NCBI RefSeq assembly: GCF_010729665.1
Contig: NZ_AP022610.1
Coordinates: 2,604,001-2,668,000, forward strand
Source of the DNA: Mycolicibacterium madagascariense
GTDB lineage: Bacteria; Actinomycetota; Actinomycetes; Mycobacteriales; Mycobacteriaceae
Reading direction: 5' to 3'
Length of the DNA: 64,000 nucleotides
Positions 19,320 through 28,426 of the stretch are shown here, one piece after another (within the stretch, counting starts at the first letter, position 1; each line of letters begins with the position of its first letter). Both the position numbers and the translations under genes were made by a program. The notes below the pieces were generated by a model. The model did not search any database. It saw nothing but the letters and a program-made list of their open reading frames with translations, and had not been told where the DNA came from.

Positions 19320-20575
19320 GTGACTTTCAGGCGCCCAAGGGCGTCCCCGACTACCTGCCGCCGGACTCGGCGCAGTTCGTTGCCGTCCGCGACGGCCTGC
19401 TCGACGCCGTCGCCCGGGCCGGCTACTCCCACATCGAGTTGCCGATATTCGAGGACACCGCCTTGTTCGCCCGCGGCGTCGGCGAGTCGACCGACGTCGT
19501 CAGCAAGGAGATGTACACCTTCGCCGATCGCGGCGAGCGGTCGGTGACGCTGCGGCCGGAGGGCACGGCGGGCGTTATGCGCGCGGTCATCGAGCACGGG
19601 CTGGACCGCGGCGCCCTGCCGGTGAAGTTGCGCTACTCGGGTCCATTCTTCCGCTACGAGCGCCCGCAGGCCGGCCGCTACCGGCAGCTACAGCAGGTCG
19701 GCGTCGAGGCGATCGGTGTCGACGACCCGGCGCTGGACGCCGAGGTCATCGCGATCGCCGACGAGGGCTTCCGGTCGCTGGGACTGACCGGCTTCCGCCT
19801 GGAGCTCACGTCCCTCGGCGACGAGACGAGCCGACCGCAGTACCGAGAGTTGTTGCAGGAGTTCCTCTTCGGGCTCGATCTCGACGAGGACACCCGCCGG
19901 CGGGCCGAGATCAACCCGCTGCGGGTGCTCGACGACAAGCGTCCGCACGTGCGCGAGATGACCGCCGACGCGCCGCTGATGCTCGACCACCTGTCCGAGG
20001 GTGCGAAGGAACACTTCGACACCGTGTTGGCGAACCTCGACGCCCTCGGGGTGCCCTACGTGATCAACCCGCGCATGGTGCGCGGGCTGGACTACTACAC
20101 CAAGACCACGTTCGAGTTCGTGCACGACGGTCTCGGTGCGCAGTCGGGGATCGGCGGCGGTGGCCGCTACGACGGACTCATGAAGCAACTGGGCGGCCAG
20201 GATCTGTCGGGCATCGGGTTCGGCCTCGGTGTCGACCGGACGGTGCTCGCGCTGCGGGCCGAGGGCAAACAGGTCGGCGAGGCCGCGCGCGTCGACGTGT
20301 TCTGCGTGCCGCTGGGTGATCTGGCCAAGGCGGCGCTGCTGCCGCTGGCGGGCGCGCTGCGGGCGGCGGGCGTGCGCGTCGACCTCGCCTACGGCGACCG
20401 CGGGCTCAAGGGCGCCATGCGGGCGGCCGACCGCTCGGGTGCGCGGATCGCGCTGGTCGCCGGTGACCGCGACGTCGAGGCGGGGACCGTCGGGGTCAAG
20501 GAGCTCGGCACGGGGGAGCAGGTCGACGTGGCGGCCGACGCGGTCGTCGCGGACGTCCTCGCCCGCCTCGTCTGA
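19316..20575 (+). CDS. hisS: Histidyl-tRNA synthetase
   Basis: HisS is the class II synthetase that charges tRNA-His. This copy has 419 residues. Motif 1 region [13 protein letters not shown], motif 2 [20 protein letters not shown], the histidine-specific [11 protein letters not shown] and [10 protein letters not shown], and motif 3 [15 protein letters not shown] are all visible. The C-terminal anticodon-binding domain starts near residue 330. The GTG start overlaps the upstream hydrolase stop. dtd follows two bases after the stop. Confidence 0.97.
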   Translation: MSDFQAPKGVPDYLPPDSAQFVAVRDGLLDAVARAGYSHIELPIFEDTALFARGVGESTDVVSKEMYTFADRGERSVTLRPEGTAGVMRAVIEHGLDRGALPVKLRYSGPFFRYERPQAGRYRQLQQVGVEAIGVDDPALDAEVIAIADEGFRSLGLTGFRLELTSLGDETSRPQYRELLQEFLFGLDLDEDTRRRAEINPLRVLDDKRPHVREMTADAPLMLDHLSEGAKEHFDTVLANLDALGVPYVINPRMVRGLDYYTKTTFEFVHDGLGAQSGIGGGGRYDGLMKQLGGQDLSGIGFGLGVDRTVLALRAEGKQVGEAARVDVFCVPLGDLAKAALLPLAGALRAAGVRVDLAYGDRGLKGAMRAADRSGARIALVAGDRDVEAGTVGVKELGTGEQVDVAADAVVADVLARLV

Positions 20576-20577
20576 GC

Positions 20578-21009
20578 ATGCGGGTACTCGTACAGCGGGT
20601 GACGTCGGCGCGGGTCGTCGTCGACGGCGACGTCGTTGGTCAGATCGCGCCCGCCGGGCAGGGCCTGCTGGCGCTCGTCGGCGTGACCCACGACGACGAT
20701 GCCGACACCGCTCGGCGGATGGCCGAAAAGCTCTGGCAGCTGCGGATTCTCGACGGTGAACTCGCCGCGGCCGACGTCGCCGCGCCCATCCTGGTCGTCA
20801 GTCAATTCACGCTGTATGCCAACACCGCGAAGGGCAGGCGACCGTCGTGGAATGCGGCCGCGCCCCGAGCCGTGGCCGAGCCTCTGGTCACGGCCTTCGG
20901 CGACGCGCTGCGCGGGTTGGGCGCACACGTGCAGACCGGTGTCTTCGGTGCCGACATGTCGGTCGAACTCGTCAACGACGGGCCCGTCACGGTGCTGCTG
21001 GAGCTCTAG
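20578..21009 (+). CDS. dtd: D-aminoacyl-tRNA deacylase
   Basis: Dtd removes D-amino acids (and glycine) wrongly attached to tRNA. This copy has 143 residues, close to the family norm. The N-terminus [17 protein letters not shown], the [17 protein letters not shown] active-site stretch and the terminal [11 protein letters not shown] (with the cross-subunit GPVT motif) are all present. It is placed immediately after hisS, which fits a translation-quality role. Confidence 0.96.
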   Translation: MRVLVQRVTSARVVVDGDVVGQIAPAGQGLLALVGVTHDDDADTARRMAEKLWQLRILDGELAAADVAAPILVVSQFTLYANTAKGRRPSWNAAAPRAVAEPLVTAFGDALRGLGAHVQTGVFGADMSVELVNDGPVTVLLEL

Positions 21010-21071
21010 ACCGCTCTCGGTGGACCTGGGCGCCGCGTAACGTTCGGGTACCGTGCGACGATGTGACCTTC

Positions 21072-21509
21072 ATGCGACATGCGACCAACAAGATCGGGGC
21101 GTCTCTCGGAGTGGCGGCGCTGGTGTGCGCTGCAGGGCTGGCCGGCCCGGCCACGTCCCATGCCGATCCCGCCCCCGCCCCCGCTCATCAGGTGCGATAC
21201 ACGCTCGTCTCGCAGGGTGACGCCGACTTCGACCTCTACTACCTGGTGAATCAGCCTCCCAACAAGGAGGCCTACAACGCCGACTCGTACGCCTATCTCA
21301 AGAAGGAGTCGATCACGTTGGCCGGGGGCGTGCCGTGGACGTTCGACACCACGCTCGCCGATCCGCAGTGGGCGATCCTGACCGTGAGTAGCACGACGCA
21401 CGGCATGCGCGCGGCGCCGAACCCGCACTGCGACATCACCGTCGACGGTCAGATCGCCACGCAGCAGGACGCGCCCTACAACCTGCAGTGCCAGCTCGGT
21501 CAGTGGTGA
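21072..21509 (+). CDS. Secreted protein of unknown function (mycobacterial family)
   Basis: This 145-residue protein has a clear signal peptide: basic MRHATNKIGAS, a hydrophobic core GVAALVCAAGLAG and a cleavage-like site TSHADP after about residue 33. The mature part reads like a small beta-sandwich with two cysteines (one in PHCDITVDG, one in YNLQCQLG) that could form a disulfide. It resembles the short exported proteins found near dtd and the cold-shock gene in mycobacteria. No enzymatic motif is seen. It lies downstream of dtd but has 62 bases between, so it may have its own promoter. Confidence 0.82.
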   Translation: MRHATNKIGASLGVAALVCAAGLAGPATSHADPAPAPAHQVRYTLVSQGDADFDLYYLVNQPPNKEAYNADSYAYLKKESITLAGGVPWTFDTTLADPQWAILTVSSTTHGMRAAPNPHCDITVDGQIATQQDAPYNLQCQLGQW

Positions 21510-21594
21510 CGGCGGGCTAGGGCGGCCAATTCGGTTGAGCTGACGGCGAATACGGCCGAGGCGACGCCCCGCTCGTATCCAGGCCTAGAAAGAA

Positions 21595-21632
21595 CTATGG
21601 GCTGGCACGGTTTTCACCGTGCCAGCCCATAG
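21595..21632. terminator. Perfect 17-bp hairpin between convergent genes
   Basis: Arms CTATGGGCTGGCACGGT and its exact complement flank a 4-base loop TTTC. The hairpin sits 85 bases after the secreted-protein gene and 12 bases after the end of the minus-strand cold-shock gene. It is symmetric, so it can stop transcription from both sides. No T-tract follows, which is usual for actinobacterial terminators. Confidence 0.8.
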
Positions 21633-21644
21633 CTCGTGAAGTTC

Positions 21645-21848
21645 TTAGATCGCGGTAACGCCAGTGGCCTGGGGGCCCTTCGCACCTTGTCCGACATCGA
21701 ACTGAACCCGCTGAGCCTCTTCCAGCGAGCGGTAGCCGCCGCCTTGGATCTCAGAGTAGTGGACGAAGACATCCGGGGAGCCGTCGTCGGGGGCGATGAA
21801 GCCGAAGCCCTTTTCGCTGTTGAACCATTTCACAGTTCCCTGTGCCAT
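21645..21848 (-). CDS. cspA: Cold-shock protein (CspA family)
   Basis: This single CSD-domain protein of 67 residues binds single-stranded nucleic acid and melts RNA structure. The RNP1 motif KGFGFI and RNP2 motif VFVHY are intact, and the N-terminus [14 protein letters not shown] is the family signature. Its length is exactly typical. A TAGACT -10 element lies about 50 bases upstream. It ends just before a strong hairpin. Confidence 0.97.
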   Translation of the reverse strand: MAQGTVKWFNSEKGFGFIAPDDGSPDVFVHYSEIQGGGYRSLEEAQRVQFDVGQGAKGPQATGVTAI

Positions 21849-21898
21849 ACCTTTTTACTTCTTTCATCAGGAGCGGATGTGTCTTACACCCGCCCGGA

Positions 21899-21904
21899 AG
21901 TCTA
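21899..21904 (-). promoter_or_regulatory. Candidate -10 element for cspA
   Basis: On the minus strand this reads TAGACT, a good mycobacterial -10. It would give a leader of roughly 45 bases ending in a purine-rich AGAAGTAAAAAGG before the ATG. No clear -35 element is seen, which is common in this genus. Confidence 0.4.
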
Positions 21905-21964
21905 CTGCACAAACGCTCACCGATCTCACTAAAGATCGTCGAGTCTCGAGGATTGACAAATCAA

Positions 21965-21980
21965 TCGAACGTATGTTCGC
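21965..21980 (+). promoter_or_regulatory. LexA (SOS) box overlapping the start of the radical SAM gene
   Basis: TCGAAC-GTAT-GTTCGC matches TCGAAC-N4-GTTCGA at 11 of 12 arm bases. The ATG at 21973 lies inside the box, and a TTGACA occurs at 21953-21958. LexA bound here would cover the transcription and translation start together. The M. tuberculosis counterpart is recalled as DNA-damage inducible. Confidence 0.8.
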
Positions 21981-23007
21981 ATGGGTCATGCGGTGGGACG
22001 GTCAGGGCATCGGGGTCGACGACGGGGCGCTCCCGGGTCTGCAGCGCATCGGTTTCGTCCGCTCGGTGCGCACGCCGCAGTTCGAGGGCATCACGTTCCA
22101 CGAAGTCCTGTGCAAGTCGGCGCTGAACCGGGTGCCGGACGCGTCGCGGCTGCCATTTCGGTTCACCGTCAACGGATATCGCGGATGTAGTCACGCGTGC
22201 CGGTACTGCTTCGCGCGCCCGACGCACGAGTACCTCGACTTCGACAGCGGTGCCGACTTCGACACCCAGGTGGTGGTGAAGACCAACGTCGTCGACGTGC
22301 TGCGCCGTGAGGTGGCCCGCCGATCGTGGACGCGCGAGGCCGTAGCGCTCGGGACCAACACCGACCCCTATCAACGCGCCGAGGGTCGCTACGCCCTGAT
22401 GCCGGGAATCATTGGCGCCCTTGCCGATTCGGGAACGCCGTTCTCGATCCTCACGAAGGGCACGCTGCTGCGACGCGATCTCGCCCTACTCGGTGACGCC
22501 CGCCGCACCGTGGACGTCAGCGTGGCGGTGTCGCTGGCGGTGGGGGATCCGGACCTGCACGCGGACGTGGAGCCGGGCACGCCGACCCCGCGAGCCCGGC
22601 TCGAGCTGATCCGGGCGATCCGCGACGTGGGCCTGGAGTGTCACGTGATGGTGGCCCCGATCCTGCCCATGCTGACCGACTCGGTCGAACATCTCGACCA
22701 CCTACTCGGGCAGATCGCGGCATCCGGCGCCACCAGTGCCACGGTGTTCGGTCTGCACCTGCGCGGGAGCACCCGCGGCTGGTTCATGGGATGGCTGGCG
22801 CGGTCGCATCCGGAACTGCTGGGCGAGTACCGGCAGCTGTACCGGCGCGGGGCGTACCTGCCGGAGAGCTATCGGGACGCGTTGCGGGATCGGGCGGCGC
22901 CCCTGCTCAGGCGGCACGGTCTCAGCGGTGAACATCGGTCGTTCCGGGGACTGCAACCGGCGCCGCCACCTTCGGTGCCGGCCGTGTCGGAGCCAACGTT
23001 GTTCTGA
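21973..23007 (+). CDS. Radical SAM protein of the Rv2578c type
   Basis: This protein has 344 residues from ATG 21973; an ATG at 21988 is a close alternative that would start outside the LexA box. The radical SAM cysteines are in GCSHACRYC (C-x3-C-x2-C), which binds the 4Fe-4S cluster. GTNTDPYQRAEGRY and the downstream FSILTKGTLLRRDL match the SplB-like spore-photoproduct-lyase-related group. The N-terminal 60 residues are specific to the actinobacterial family, and the C-terminus is proline-rich. Because of the SOS box, a role in DNA repair or nucleic-acid processing is inferred. The substrate is unknown. Confidence 0.88.
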   Translation: MFAWVMRWDGQGIGVDDGALPGLQRIGFVRSVRTPQFEGITFHEVLCKSALNRVPDASRLPFRFTVNGYRGCSHACRYCFARPTHEYLDFDSGADFDTQVVVKTNVVDVLRREVARRSWTREAVALGTNTDPYQRAEGRYALMPGIIGALADSGTPFSILTKGTLLRRDLALLGDARRTVDVSVAVSLAVGDPDLHADVEPGTPTPRARLELIRAIRDVGLECHVMVAPILPMLTDSVEHLDHLLGQIAASGATSATVFGLHLRGSTRGWFMGWLARSHPELLGEYRQLYRRGAYLPESYRDALRDRAAPLLRRHGLSGEHRSFRGLQPAPPPSVPAVSEPTLF

Positions 23008-23040
23008 GACTGTGGCTTTCGAGCTCGACGGTGCAGCCGG

Positions 23041-24291
23041 TTAGCGCTTCACCTGGTTGAACGGCACCCCGCGGTCGGCGGCGTATTCGCGGGGGAACCC
23101 GAGGATGCGTTCGCCGATGATGTTGCGGGCGATCTCGTTGGTGCCGCCGCCCAGCGACGCGGTCTGCCGGGACAGGAAGCGGTCCCCGTAGCGGGACAGC
23201 CCCGACCCGTCGTCGACGACACCGGCGCTGCCGATGAGCGCCACCACCGTGTCGATCTCGAACTGGATGGTCTCGGCGTGGGAGATCCGGATGATCGACC
23301 CGGCCGCCGCGGGCAGCGAGCCGTCGAGCACGCCGTGATAGACGTGGTCGACGAGTTGCTCCTGAACGGCCCGGTGCACCAGCGCGCGGCCGGCCATCTC
23401 CTTGGCGCGAACGTCGTCGGCCTGGCCGGTCGCCGCCAGGATCGCCGCATAGTCGACGTCCTGGTCGGTGTCGCCCTCGGCGCCCAGGCCGCTGGCGAAT
23501 TCAGAGCCGCCGCCGACGGCCCGGCGTTCGTGATACATCTGCCGCGACGCCACTGCCCAGCCGTCGTTCACCTCGCCCACGACGGCGTCGTCGCCGAGTT
23601 CGAGGTCGTCGAAGAACTCCTCGCAGAATTCGTTGCCGCCGTCGACCTGCAGGATGCGCCGCATGGTGATGCCGGGGCTCGCGATGGGCACCAGGAACAT
23701 CGTCAGGCCCTCGTGCTTCGGTACGTCCCACGAGGTCCTGGCGAGCAGCAGGCCGTAGTCGGCGGCGAACGCGCTGGTGCTCCAGGTCTTGGCGCCGTTG
23801 ATGATCCACCGGTCCCCGCGACGCTCGGCGCGGGTGATGACGCCGGCCAGGTCGGATCCACCGCTGGGCTCGGAGAGGAGTTGTACCAGCACCTCGTCGC
23901 CGCGGATCGCGCCCGCGATGTGCCGGCGCTTCTGGTCCTCGGACCCGGTGTCCAGGATCGTCGCCGCACAGATGGTGAAGGTGGGCGTGTTGAGGATGAT
24001 CGGCATCTCGTAATTGCGCGATTCCTGGTCGAACGCCTTCTGATAGGCGTAGGGGAGCCCGAGCCCCCCGTACTCGCGCGGGAAGCAGATGCCGGCAAAC
24101 CCGCCGGCGTAGAGCTTCTGCTGCAGTTCGCGCGCGCGCAGCCACGGGGCCTCCGCACCGCGGTCGGCGAGCGGGGGATGAGCGGGATCGATGCGCGGCA
24201 TGTTCTCCGCGAGCCAGGCGCGGGCGCGGGCGGCGAACTCGGCCACCGTCTCGGTCGGCGTGCCGGTCGGTACCGACGTCGTGCTCGTCAC
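23041..24291 (-). CDS. Acyl-CoA dehydrogenase (FadE family)
   Basis: This flavin enzyme of 416 residues has a GTG start at 24291 overlapping the stop of the upstream gene. The FAD/acyl-CoA dehydrogenase motifs are clear: GFAGICFPREYGGLGLP, VQLLSEPSGGSDLAG and WIINGAKTWSTSA. The C-terminal part has SRYGDRFLSRQTASLGGGTNEIARN followed by IGERILGFPRE. It lacks an obvious Glu at one canonical base position, so I only assign the broad family. Paired with the next ACAD, it may form an alpha2beta2 heterotetramer as shown for cholesterol side-chain FadEs. The substrate is unknown. Confidence 0.9.
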   Translation of the reverse strand: MTSTTSVPTGTPTETVAEFAARARAWLAENMPRIDPAHPPLADRGAEAPWLRARELQQKLYAGGFAGICFPREYGGLGLPYAYQKAFDQESRNYEMPIILNTPTFTICAATILDTGSEDQKRRHIAGAIRGDEVLVQLLSEPSGGSDLAGVITRAERRGDRWIINGAKTWSTSAFAADYGLLLARTSWDVPKHEGLTMFLVPIASPGITMRRILQVDGGNEFCEEFFDDLELGDDAVVGEVNDGWAVASRQMYHERRAVGGGSEFASGLGAEGDTDQDVDYAAILAATGQADDVRAKEMAGRALVHRAVQEQLVDHVYHGVLDGSLPAAAGSIIRISHAETIQFEIDTVVALIGSAGVVDDGSGLSRYGDRFLSRQTASLGGGTNEIARNIIGERILGFPREYAADRGVPFNQVKR

Positions 24292-25427
24292 GAGGCCGCC
24301 TCCTCGTTGCTCAGGTCGTAGACGCGCAGGTTGTGTTCCTCGGGGGTGCCGAACATGGAGCGGTACAGCGTGACCCGTCGCAGGAACAGGTGCAGGTCGT
24401 GCTCCCACGTGACGCCGATGCCGCCGTGCAGTTGGATGCACTGCTGCACCATGGGTGCCGCGTGCTCGCCGAGGTAGGACTTCGCGACGCTGACCGACAT
24501 CTCGGCCGACGGTGCCCGCGCGGCCACGTCGGCGACCGCTGCGCGGGTCGTCGCGCGGCAGGCCTCGAACCAGATCTTCATGTCCGCGTACCGGTGCTTG
24601 AGCGCCTGGTAGGACCCCAGCGGCCGGCCGAACGAGTGCCGGTCGCGCCCCCACTGAATCGTCATGGCCAGGACGGTGTCGAGGATGCCGACGACCTCGG
24701 CGCACTGCAGGATCTGCGCGATCTGACTCTGCCGTGCGATCAGCCCCGGCGTCTGTTCGGCGGAACCGACGAGGGCGTCCGCGTCGACCCGAACCCCGTC
24801 GAACGTGACTGTGGCGTAACGCTTCACCAGGTCGATCGACGTCTGCTCGACGACGGTGACACCGGGCGCATCGGCGGGGATCAGGAACTGTCGGACGGTC
24901 CCCTCGCAGGAGGCGACGACCAGGAACAGGCCACTCTGGGCGCCCGCCTCGACGCGGTCCTTGACCCCGTCGATGCGATAGCCCGCGTCGGTCGCGGTGG
25001 CCATGACGGTCGTGTGCCCCGGTGCCCACACTCGACCGGGTTCGTAGACCGCCCACGAGGCGACGAGTTCACCGGCCACCATGGCTTCGATGGTGGCGCA
25101 ATGGGTTTCGGCGTCGTCGGCGTCGACGAGGCCCGCCAGTACGGTGTTGACCGGGTGCAGGGGACCCGGTGCGACGGTCCTGCCGATCTGTTCGGCGACG
25201 AGCGCGAGGTCGGCGACGCCGTCGCCGGAGACACTGCCGCCCCCGAGCTCCTCGGGCACCAGCAGGCCGGCCCAGCCCAGCTCGGCCGCCCGTTGCCACC
25301 AGTCGGCGTCGAACGACGTTGCGGCAGCGTGCAATTCGCGAACCCGGCGCAGCGACGCCTCCTTCTCCAGGAAGGCCGACGCGGTGGAGGCGAAGAGGAC
25401 CTGTTCGGGATTGGCGGCGGCGGTCAC
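24288..25427 (-). CDS. Acyl-CoA dehydrogenase (FadE family), probable partner subunit
   Basis: This protein has 379 residues with a GTG start. The N-terminal helical domain holds GWAGLLVPEELGGGS, a shortened middle domain has YRIDGVKDRVEAG, and the C-terminal helical domain has FGRPLGSYQALKHRYADMKI. The active-site region reads QLHGGIGVTWEHDLHLFLRR. The middle domain is more diverged than in the companion gene, as seen in the second subunit of heterotetrameric FadE pairs. It is the first gene of a two-gene minus-strand operon and faces a divergent LLM oxidoreductase across a 252-base gap. Confidence 0.9.
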   Translation of the reverse strand: MTAAANPEQVLFASTASAFLEKEASLRRVRELHAAATSFDADWWQRAAELGWAGLLVPEELGGGSVSGDGVADLALVAEQIGRTVAPGPLHPVNTVLAGLVDADDAETHCATIEAMVAGELVASWAVYEPGRVWAPGHTTVMATATDAGYRIDGVKDRVEAGAQSGLFLVVASCEGTVRQFLIPADAPGVTVVEQTSIDLVKRYATVTFDGVRVDADALVGSAEQTPGLIARQSQIAQILQCAEVVGILDTVLAMTIQWGRDRHSFGRPLGSYQALKHRYADMKIWFEACRATTRAAVADVAARAPSAEMSVSVAKSYLGEHAAPMVQQCIQLHGGIGVTWEHDLHLFLRRVTLYRSMFGTPEEHNLRVYDLSNEEAAS

Positions 25428-25505
25428 GAGATCACGTGCGGGTGACCGTGGGACGTCAGTCCGCGTGCTGGCATGGCCGCTCCTGAGAGTCGCATTATCG
25501 AAAGT

Positions 25506-25520
25506 GGTAATGACGTTACC
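25506..25520. promoter_or_regulatory. Palindromic operator candidate in the divergent FadE/LLM region
   Basis: GGTAATGACGTTACC has 5-base perfect arms GGTAA/TTACC around TGACG. It lies about 79 bases before the FadE-pair start and 160 before the LLM start. CATTACC occurs again near 25640, which might be a half-site. No regulator gene is adjacent. Confidence 0.4.
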
Positions 25521-25679
25521 AGTCGGTCCGCGCCCGCAACACTCCGGCGCTGAACAGCGCGGACGCGGCTCACCGGCGACCGCGGCCCGCCGCCCGCAGC
25601 GTTCCCGCGGGCCGGAACCGGCGTGCGTATGAGAACGCCATTACCGTTTGGGTAGAACCATCGGTTAGGGTTCGCGTCG

Positions 25680-26537
25680 ATGGTCGAATGGTTCCTGTTC
25701 CTGCCGCAGGTGCGCCTGGCGATTCCCGACGTCGTGGAGCGCGCCCGCACCGCGGAGGACGCCGGATTCGACGGCATCGCCTTCATCGACCACCTCGAAC
25801 CGCCGGGCGCCGTGCACCAGGGAATCTGGGCGGCCATGACCGTGGCCACCTGGGTCGCCGCCCACACCGAGCGGCTGCGCATCGGTCATCTCGTGCTCTG
25901 CGATGCGTTTCGCCATCCGGCGGTGCTCGCCAAGGAGGCCGTCACGCTGTCGGCGGCCTCGGGCGGCCGCTTCGAGCTCGGTCTCGGCTGGGGATCCTGG
26001 CCCGCGGAGTTCGCCCGTTTCGACGTGCCCGACGGTGACGCACCCGCGGCGCGGGCCGCCCGGCTCGCCACCAGCATCGAGTCGATCCGTCAGTACTGGG
26101 GCCACGGCAACCCCGACGGCGTGGTGCAGGAACCGCGGCCCACCCACCCAATTCCGTTGACGCTGGGCGGAACCGGGCGCACGACGATGGAACTGGTGCG
26201 CCGACACGCCGACTGGTGGAACGTGCCGTCACACCAACTCGACCGGCTGCCCGCGCTGCTGCCGACGGTGGGCGGCGTCCGGGTATCGCTGCAGCAGATG
26301 GTCGCCTTCGTCGCGCACGGGGCCGACCGCGCCGCGGTGCAGGAGACGGCCAGCCGTCGGTTCGGCCACCTGGGCAGCGGACTGGTCTGCGGCGACGCCG
26401 CCGAACTCGTCGAACACTTCGGCGCGCTGTCCGCCCAGGGCGTCGAACGCTTCTACGTCTGGTTCTCCGACTTCGCACCACCGACCACCCTCGCCGAGTT
26501 CGCGCGAGACGTCATCCATGACGAGCAATGGAAGTGA
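25680..26537 (+). CDS. LLM-class (luciferase-like) flavin or F420-dependent oxidoreductase
   Basis: This 285-residue TIM-barrel protein of the luciferase-like monooxygenase superfamily starts MVEWFLFLPQVRLAIP. RLRIGHLVLCDAFRHPAVLAKEAVTL and GRFELGLGWGSWPAEF are the conserved barrel strands. IPLTLGGTGRTTMELV is the C-terminal phosphate-binding region. In mycobacteria such proteins mostly use F420, but FMN use cannot be excluded from sequence. It overlaps the following thioesterase-like gene by 10 bases and is divergent from two FadE genes, suggesting a role in acyl-CoA or steroid-like catabolism. Confidence 0.85.
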   Translation: MVEWFLFLPQVRLAIPDVVERARTAEDAGFDGIAFIDHLEPPGAVHQGIWAAMTVATWVAAHTERLRIGHLVLCDAFRHPAVLAKEAVTLSAASGGRFELGLGWGSWPAEFARFDVPDGDAPAARAARLATSIESIRQYWGHGNPDGVVQEPRPTHPIPLTLGGTGRTTMELVRRHADWWNVPSHQLDRLPALLPTVGGVRVSLQQMVAFVAHGADRAAVQETASRRFGHLGSGLVCGDAAELVEHFGALSAQGVERFYVWFSDFAPPTTLAEFARDVIHDEQWK

Positions 26538-27424
26538 GGGAGCTCGTGTCCATCGAATCCGAGCAGGCCGAGTGGACCGTCGAGGACCTCCTTGACCTAT
26601 TCGACGTGCGCCCCGAGGGAGACGGTTTCGTCGGGCGCACCGGCATCGCCGGCGCCGACGAACGTCAGGTCGTCGAGGGCACCCAGGTGCTGGCGCAGGC
26701 GATCGTCGCGGCGGGCAAGCGCTTTCCGGACAAGTCGGTGCGGTCGGCGCATGCCGTGTTCGCCCGCGCCGTGGTCGTCGGGCCGCCGGTCGAGCTGACC
26801 GTCGACGTCGTCGCCGAGGGGCGGACCACCGCGACGGCCGTCATCTCCGCGACGCAGAACGGCAAGCGGTGCATCACCGTGACGGTGCTGTGCGACGTCC
26901 CCTCGGCCGACGTCATCCGCCACCACGTGCCCCGGCCCGACGTGGCGGGGCCCGACGAGGCGATCGCCGCGGACATGCCGATGGTCGGACGCCAACTGCG
27001 CCTCGTCGACGTCCACGACGTGAACAGTCCCGACGAGGTCGGGCCGCCCGAGCTCTACGCGTGGCTGCACTACGACCCCATCCCCGAGCGTCCCGAGGTC
27101 GCCAAGGCGCTCGTCGCGTATTTCACCGGGCACCTTGGCATTTCGACGACCATGCGCGCGCACGAGGGCATCGGCACCGCGCAGTCCCACCTGACCGTGT
27201 CGACGGCCCCGATGACCATCTCGGTGAGCTTCCACGAACCGTTCGGCTGGACCGGCTGGCTGCTCTACAGCCACGAGAGCACACAGGTGGGCGCGGGCAT
27301 GTCCTACGTCCGCGGCGCGGTGCACGCCGAGGATGGCGCGCTGCTGGCCTCGTTCGCGCAGGACGCGCTGATCCGGCCGCTGCGGACCACCGACACGTCC
27401 ATCGCCGAGCAGTCCCGCCTGTAG
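26528..27424 (+). CDS. TesB-like (hot-dog fold) acyl-CoA thioesterase
   Basis: This protein has 298 residues from ATG 26528. A GTG at 26546, right after AGGGAG, is a good alternative that removes six residues. The double hot-dog pattern is seen: GTQVLAQAIVAAGKRFPDKSV-type segments in the first half and a second half with MRAHEGIGTAQSHLTVSTAP and FGWTGWLLYSHEST. The last resembles the TesB active-site region. It is probably translated together with the upstream LLM oxidoreductase. The substrate is unknown. Confidence 0.82.
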   Translation: MEVRELVSIESEQAEWTVEDLLDLFDVRPEGDGFVGRTGIAGADERQVVEGTQVLAQAIVAAGKRFPDKSVRSAHAVFARAVVVGPPVELTVDVVAEGRTTATAVISATQNGKRCITVTVLCDVPSADVIRHHVPRPDVAGPDEAIAADMPMVGRQLRLVDVHDVNSPDEVGPPELYAWLHYDPIPERPEVAKALVAYFTGHLGISTTMRAHEGIGTAQSHLTVSTAPMTISVSFHEPFGWTGWLLYSHESTQVGAGMSYVRGAVHAEDGALLASFAQDALIRPLRTTDTSIAEQSRL

Positions 27425-27443
27425 CTCGGGGTCGCGGGCGGGG

Positions 27444-28352
27444 CTACTCGTGCAGGTCGGGTGCGGAGAACGTGTCGCACTGGTTCACGTCACCGGTCTT
27501 GTAGCCCTCGGTGAACCAGTACTGCCGGGCGGCGGAGGAGCCGTGGGTCCATGACTCGGGGTTGACCCGGCCGGTCGCCGACTTCTGGATGCGGTCGTCG
27601 CCGACCGACGCCGCCGCCGACAGCGCGTCGTCGATGTCCTGATCGGTCAGCGGCTTGAGGAACGTCACGTCGGTGCCCTGCTGCTTGGTGATCGACGCGT
27701 AGTGCGCCCAGATTCCGGCATAGCAGTCGGCCTGCAGTTCGGTGCGCACGCTGTTGCCCTCGGCGCCGCCGGGCCCCTGCTGGGCGCGCCCGATGGTGCC
27801 CTGCACGTCCTGGACGTGGTGGCCGAATTCGTGCGCGACGACGTACTCCTGGGCCAGTGGCCCACCGCTGGAACCGAACTTGTCGACCAGCTCCTGGAAG
27901 AACGACGTGTCGAAGTAGGCGGTCTTGTCACCGGGGCAGTAGAAGGGTCCGACGTCGGTGGTGGCCGGACCGCAGGCGGTCTGCACCGACTCCTTGAACA
28001 GTCGCACGTGCGGCCGGGTGTAGCCCTGCAGCAGCTGCGTCCAGACGCCGTCGACCGAGTTGCCCGTCGCCACCACGCGGCACTCGACGATGTCGTTGGC
28101 GTCCGCGCCGGTCTTGCATCGGCTGAGGTCGAATCCCGGTGCGCTGGTGCCCTGGTCGCCGTACTGGCCGGTGCCGGCGCCGGTGCCGCCCTGGGGCAGC
28201 ACCGTCCCCGGGTCGACGCCGAGGAACAGGGCGACGACCACGATGAGCAAACCGCCGACGCCACCGCCGATCGCGAGCCGGCCGCCACCTCCGCCACCAC
28301 CGCTGGACGACGTGGTGCTCGTGTCGATCTGCATACCTTCGTTGAAGGTCAT
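27444..28352 (-). CDS. Neutral zinc metallopeptidase (YpfJ-like)
   Basis: This protein has 302 residues. The ATG at 28352 is chosen because GGACGGGG lies just upstream; ATG 28355 and ATG 28391 are possible. A short cytoplasmic Gly/Ser-rich head is followed by one membrane span (LLIVVVALFLG). The extracytoplasmic domain carries the zinc motif HEFGHH in YVVAHEFGHHVQDVQG. QADCYAGIWAHY supplies the third ligand region, and the YWFTEGYKTGDVNQCDTF ending is a family hallmark. Substrates are not known for this family. It is convergent with the thioesterase-like gene. Confidence 0.9.
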   Translation of the reverse strand: MTFNEGMQIDTSTTSSSGGGGGGGRLAIGGGVGGLLIVVVALFLGVDPGTVLPQGGTGAGTGQYGDQGTSAPGFDLSRCKTGADANDIVECRVVATGNSVDGVWTQLLQGYTRPHVRLFKESVQTACGPATTDVGPFYCPGDKTAYFDTSFFQELVDKFGSSGGPLAQEYVVAHEFGHHVQDVQGTIGRAQQGPGGAEGNSVRTELQADCYAGIWAHYASITKQQGTDVTFLKPLTDQDIDDALSAAASVGDDRIQKSATGRVNPESWTHGSSAARQYWFTEGYKTGDVNQCDTFSAPDLHE

Positions 28353-28426
28353 CATCACCCCGTCCGTGACATCGCCGATGGCTCCGCGCAAGCCGGGGTT
28401 CAGCTTTCCACACTACGATTCGTGCG

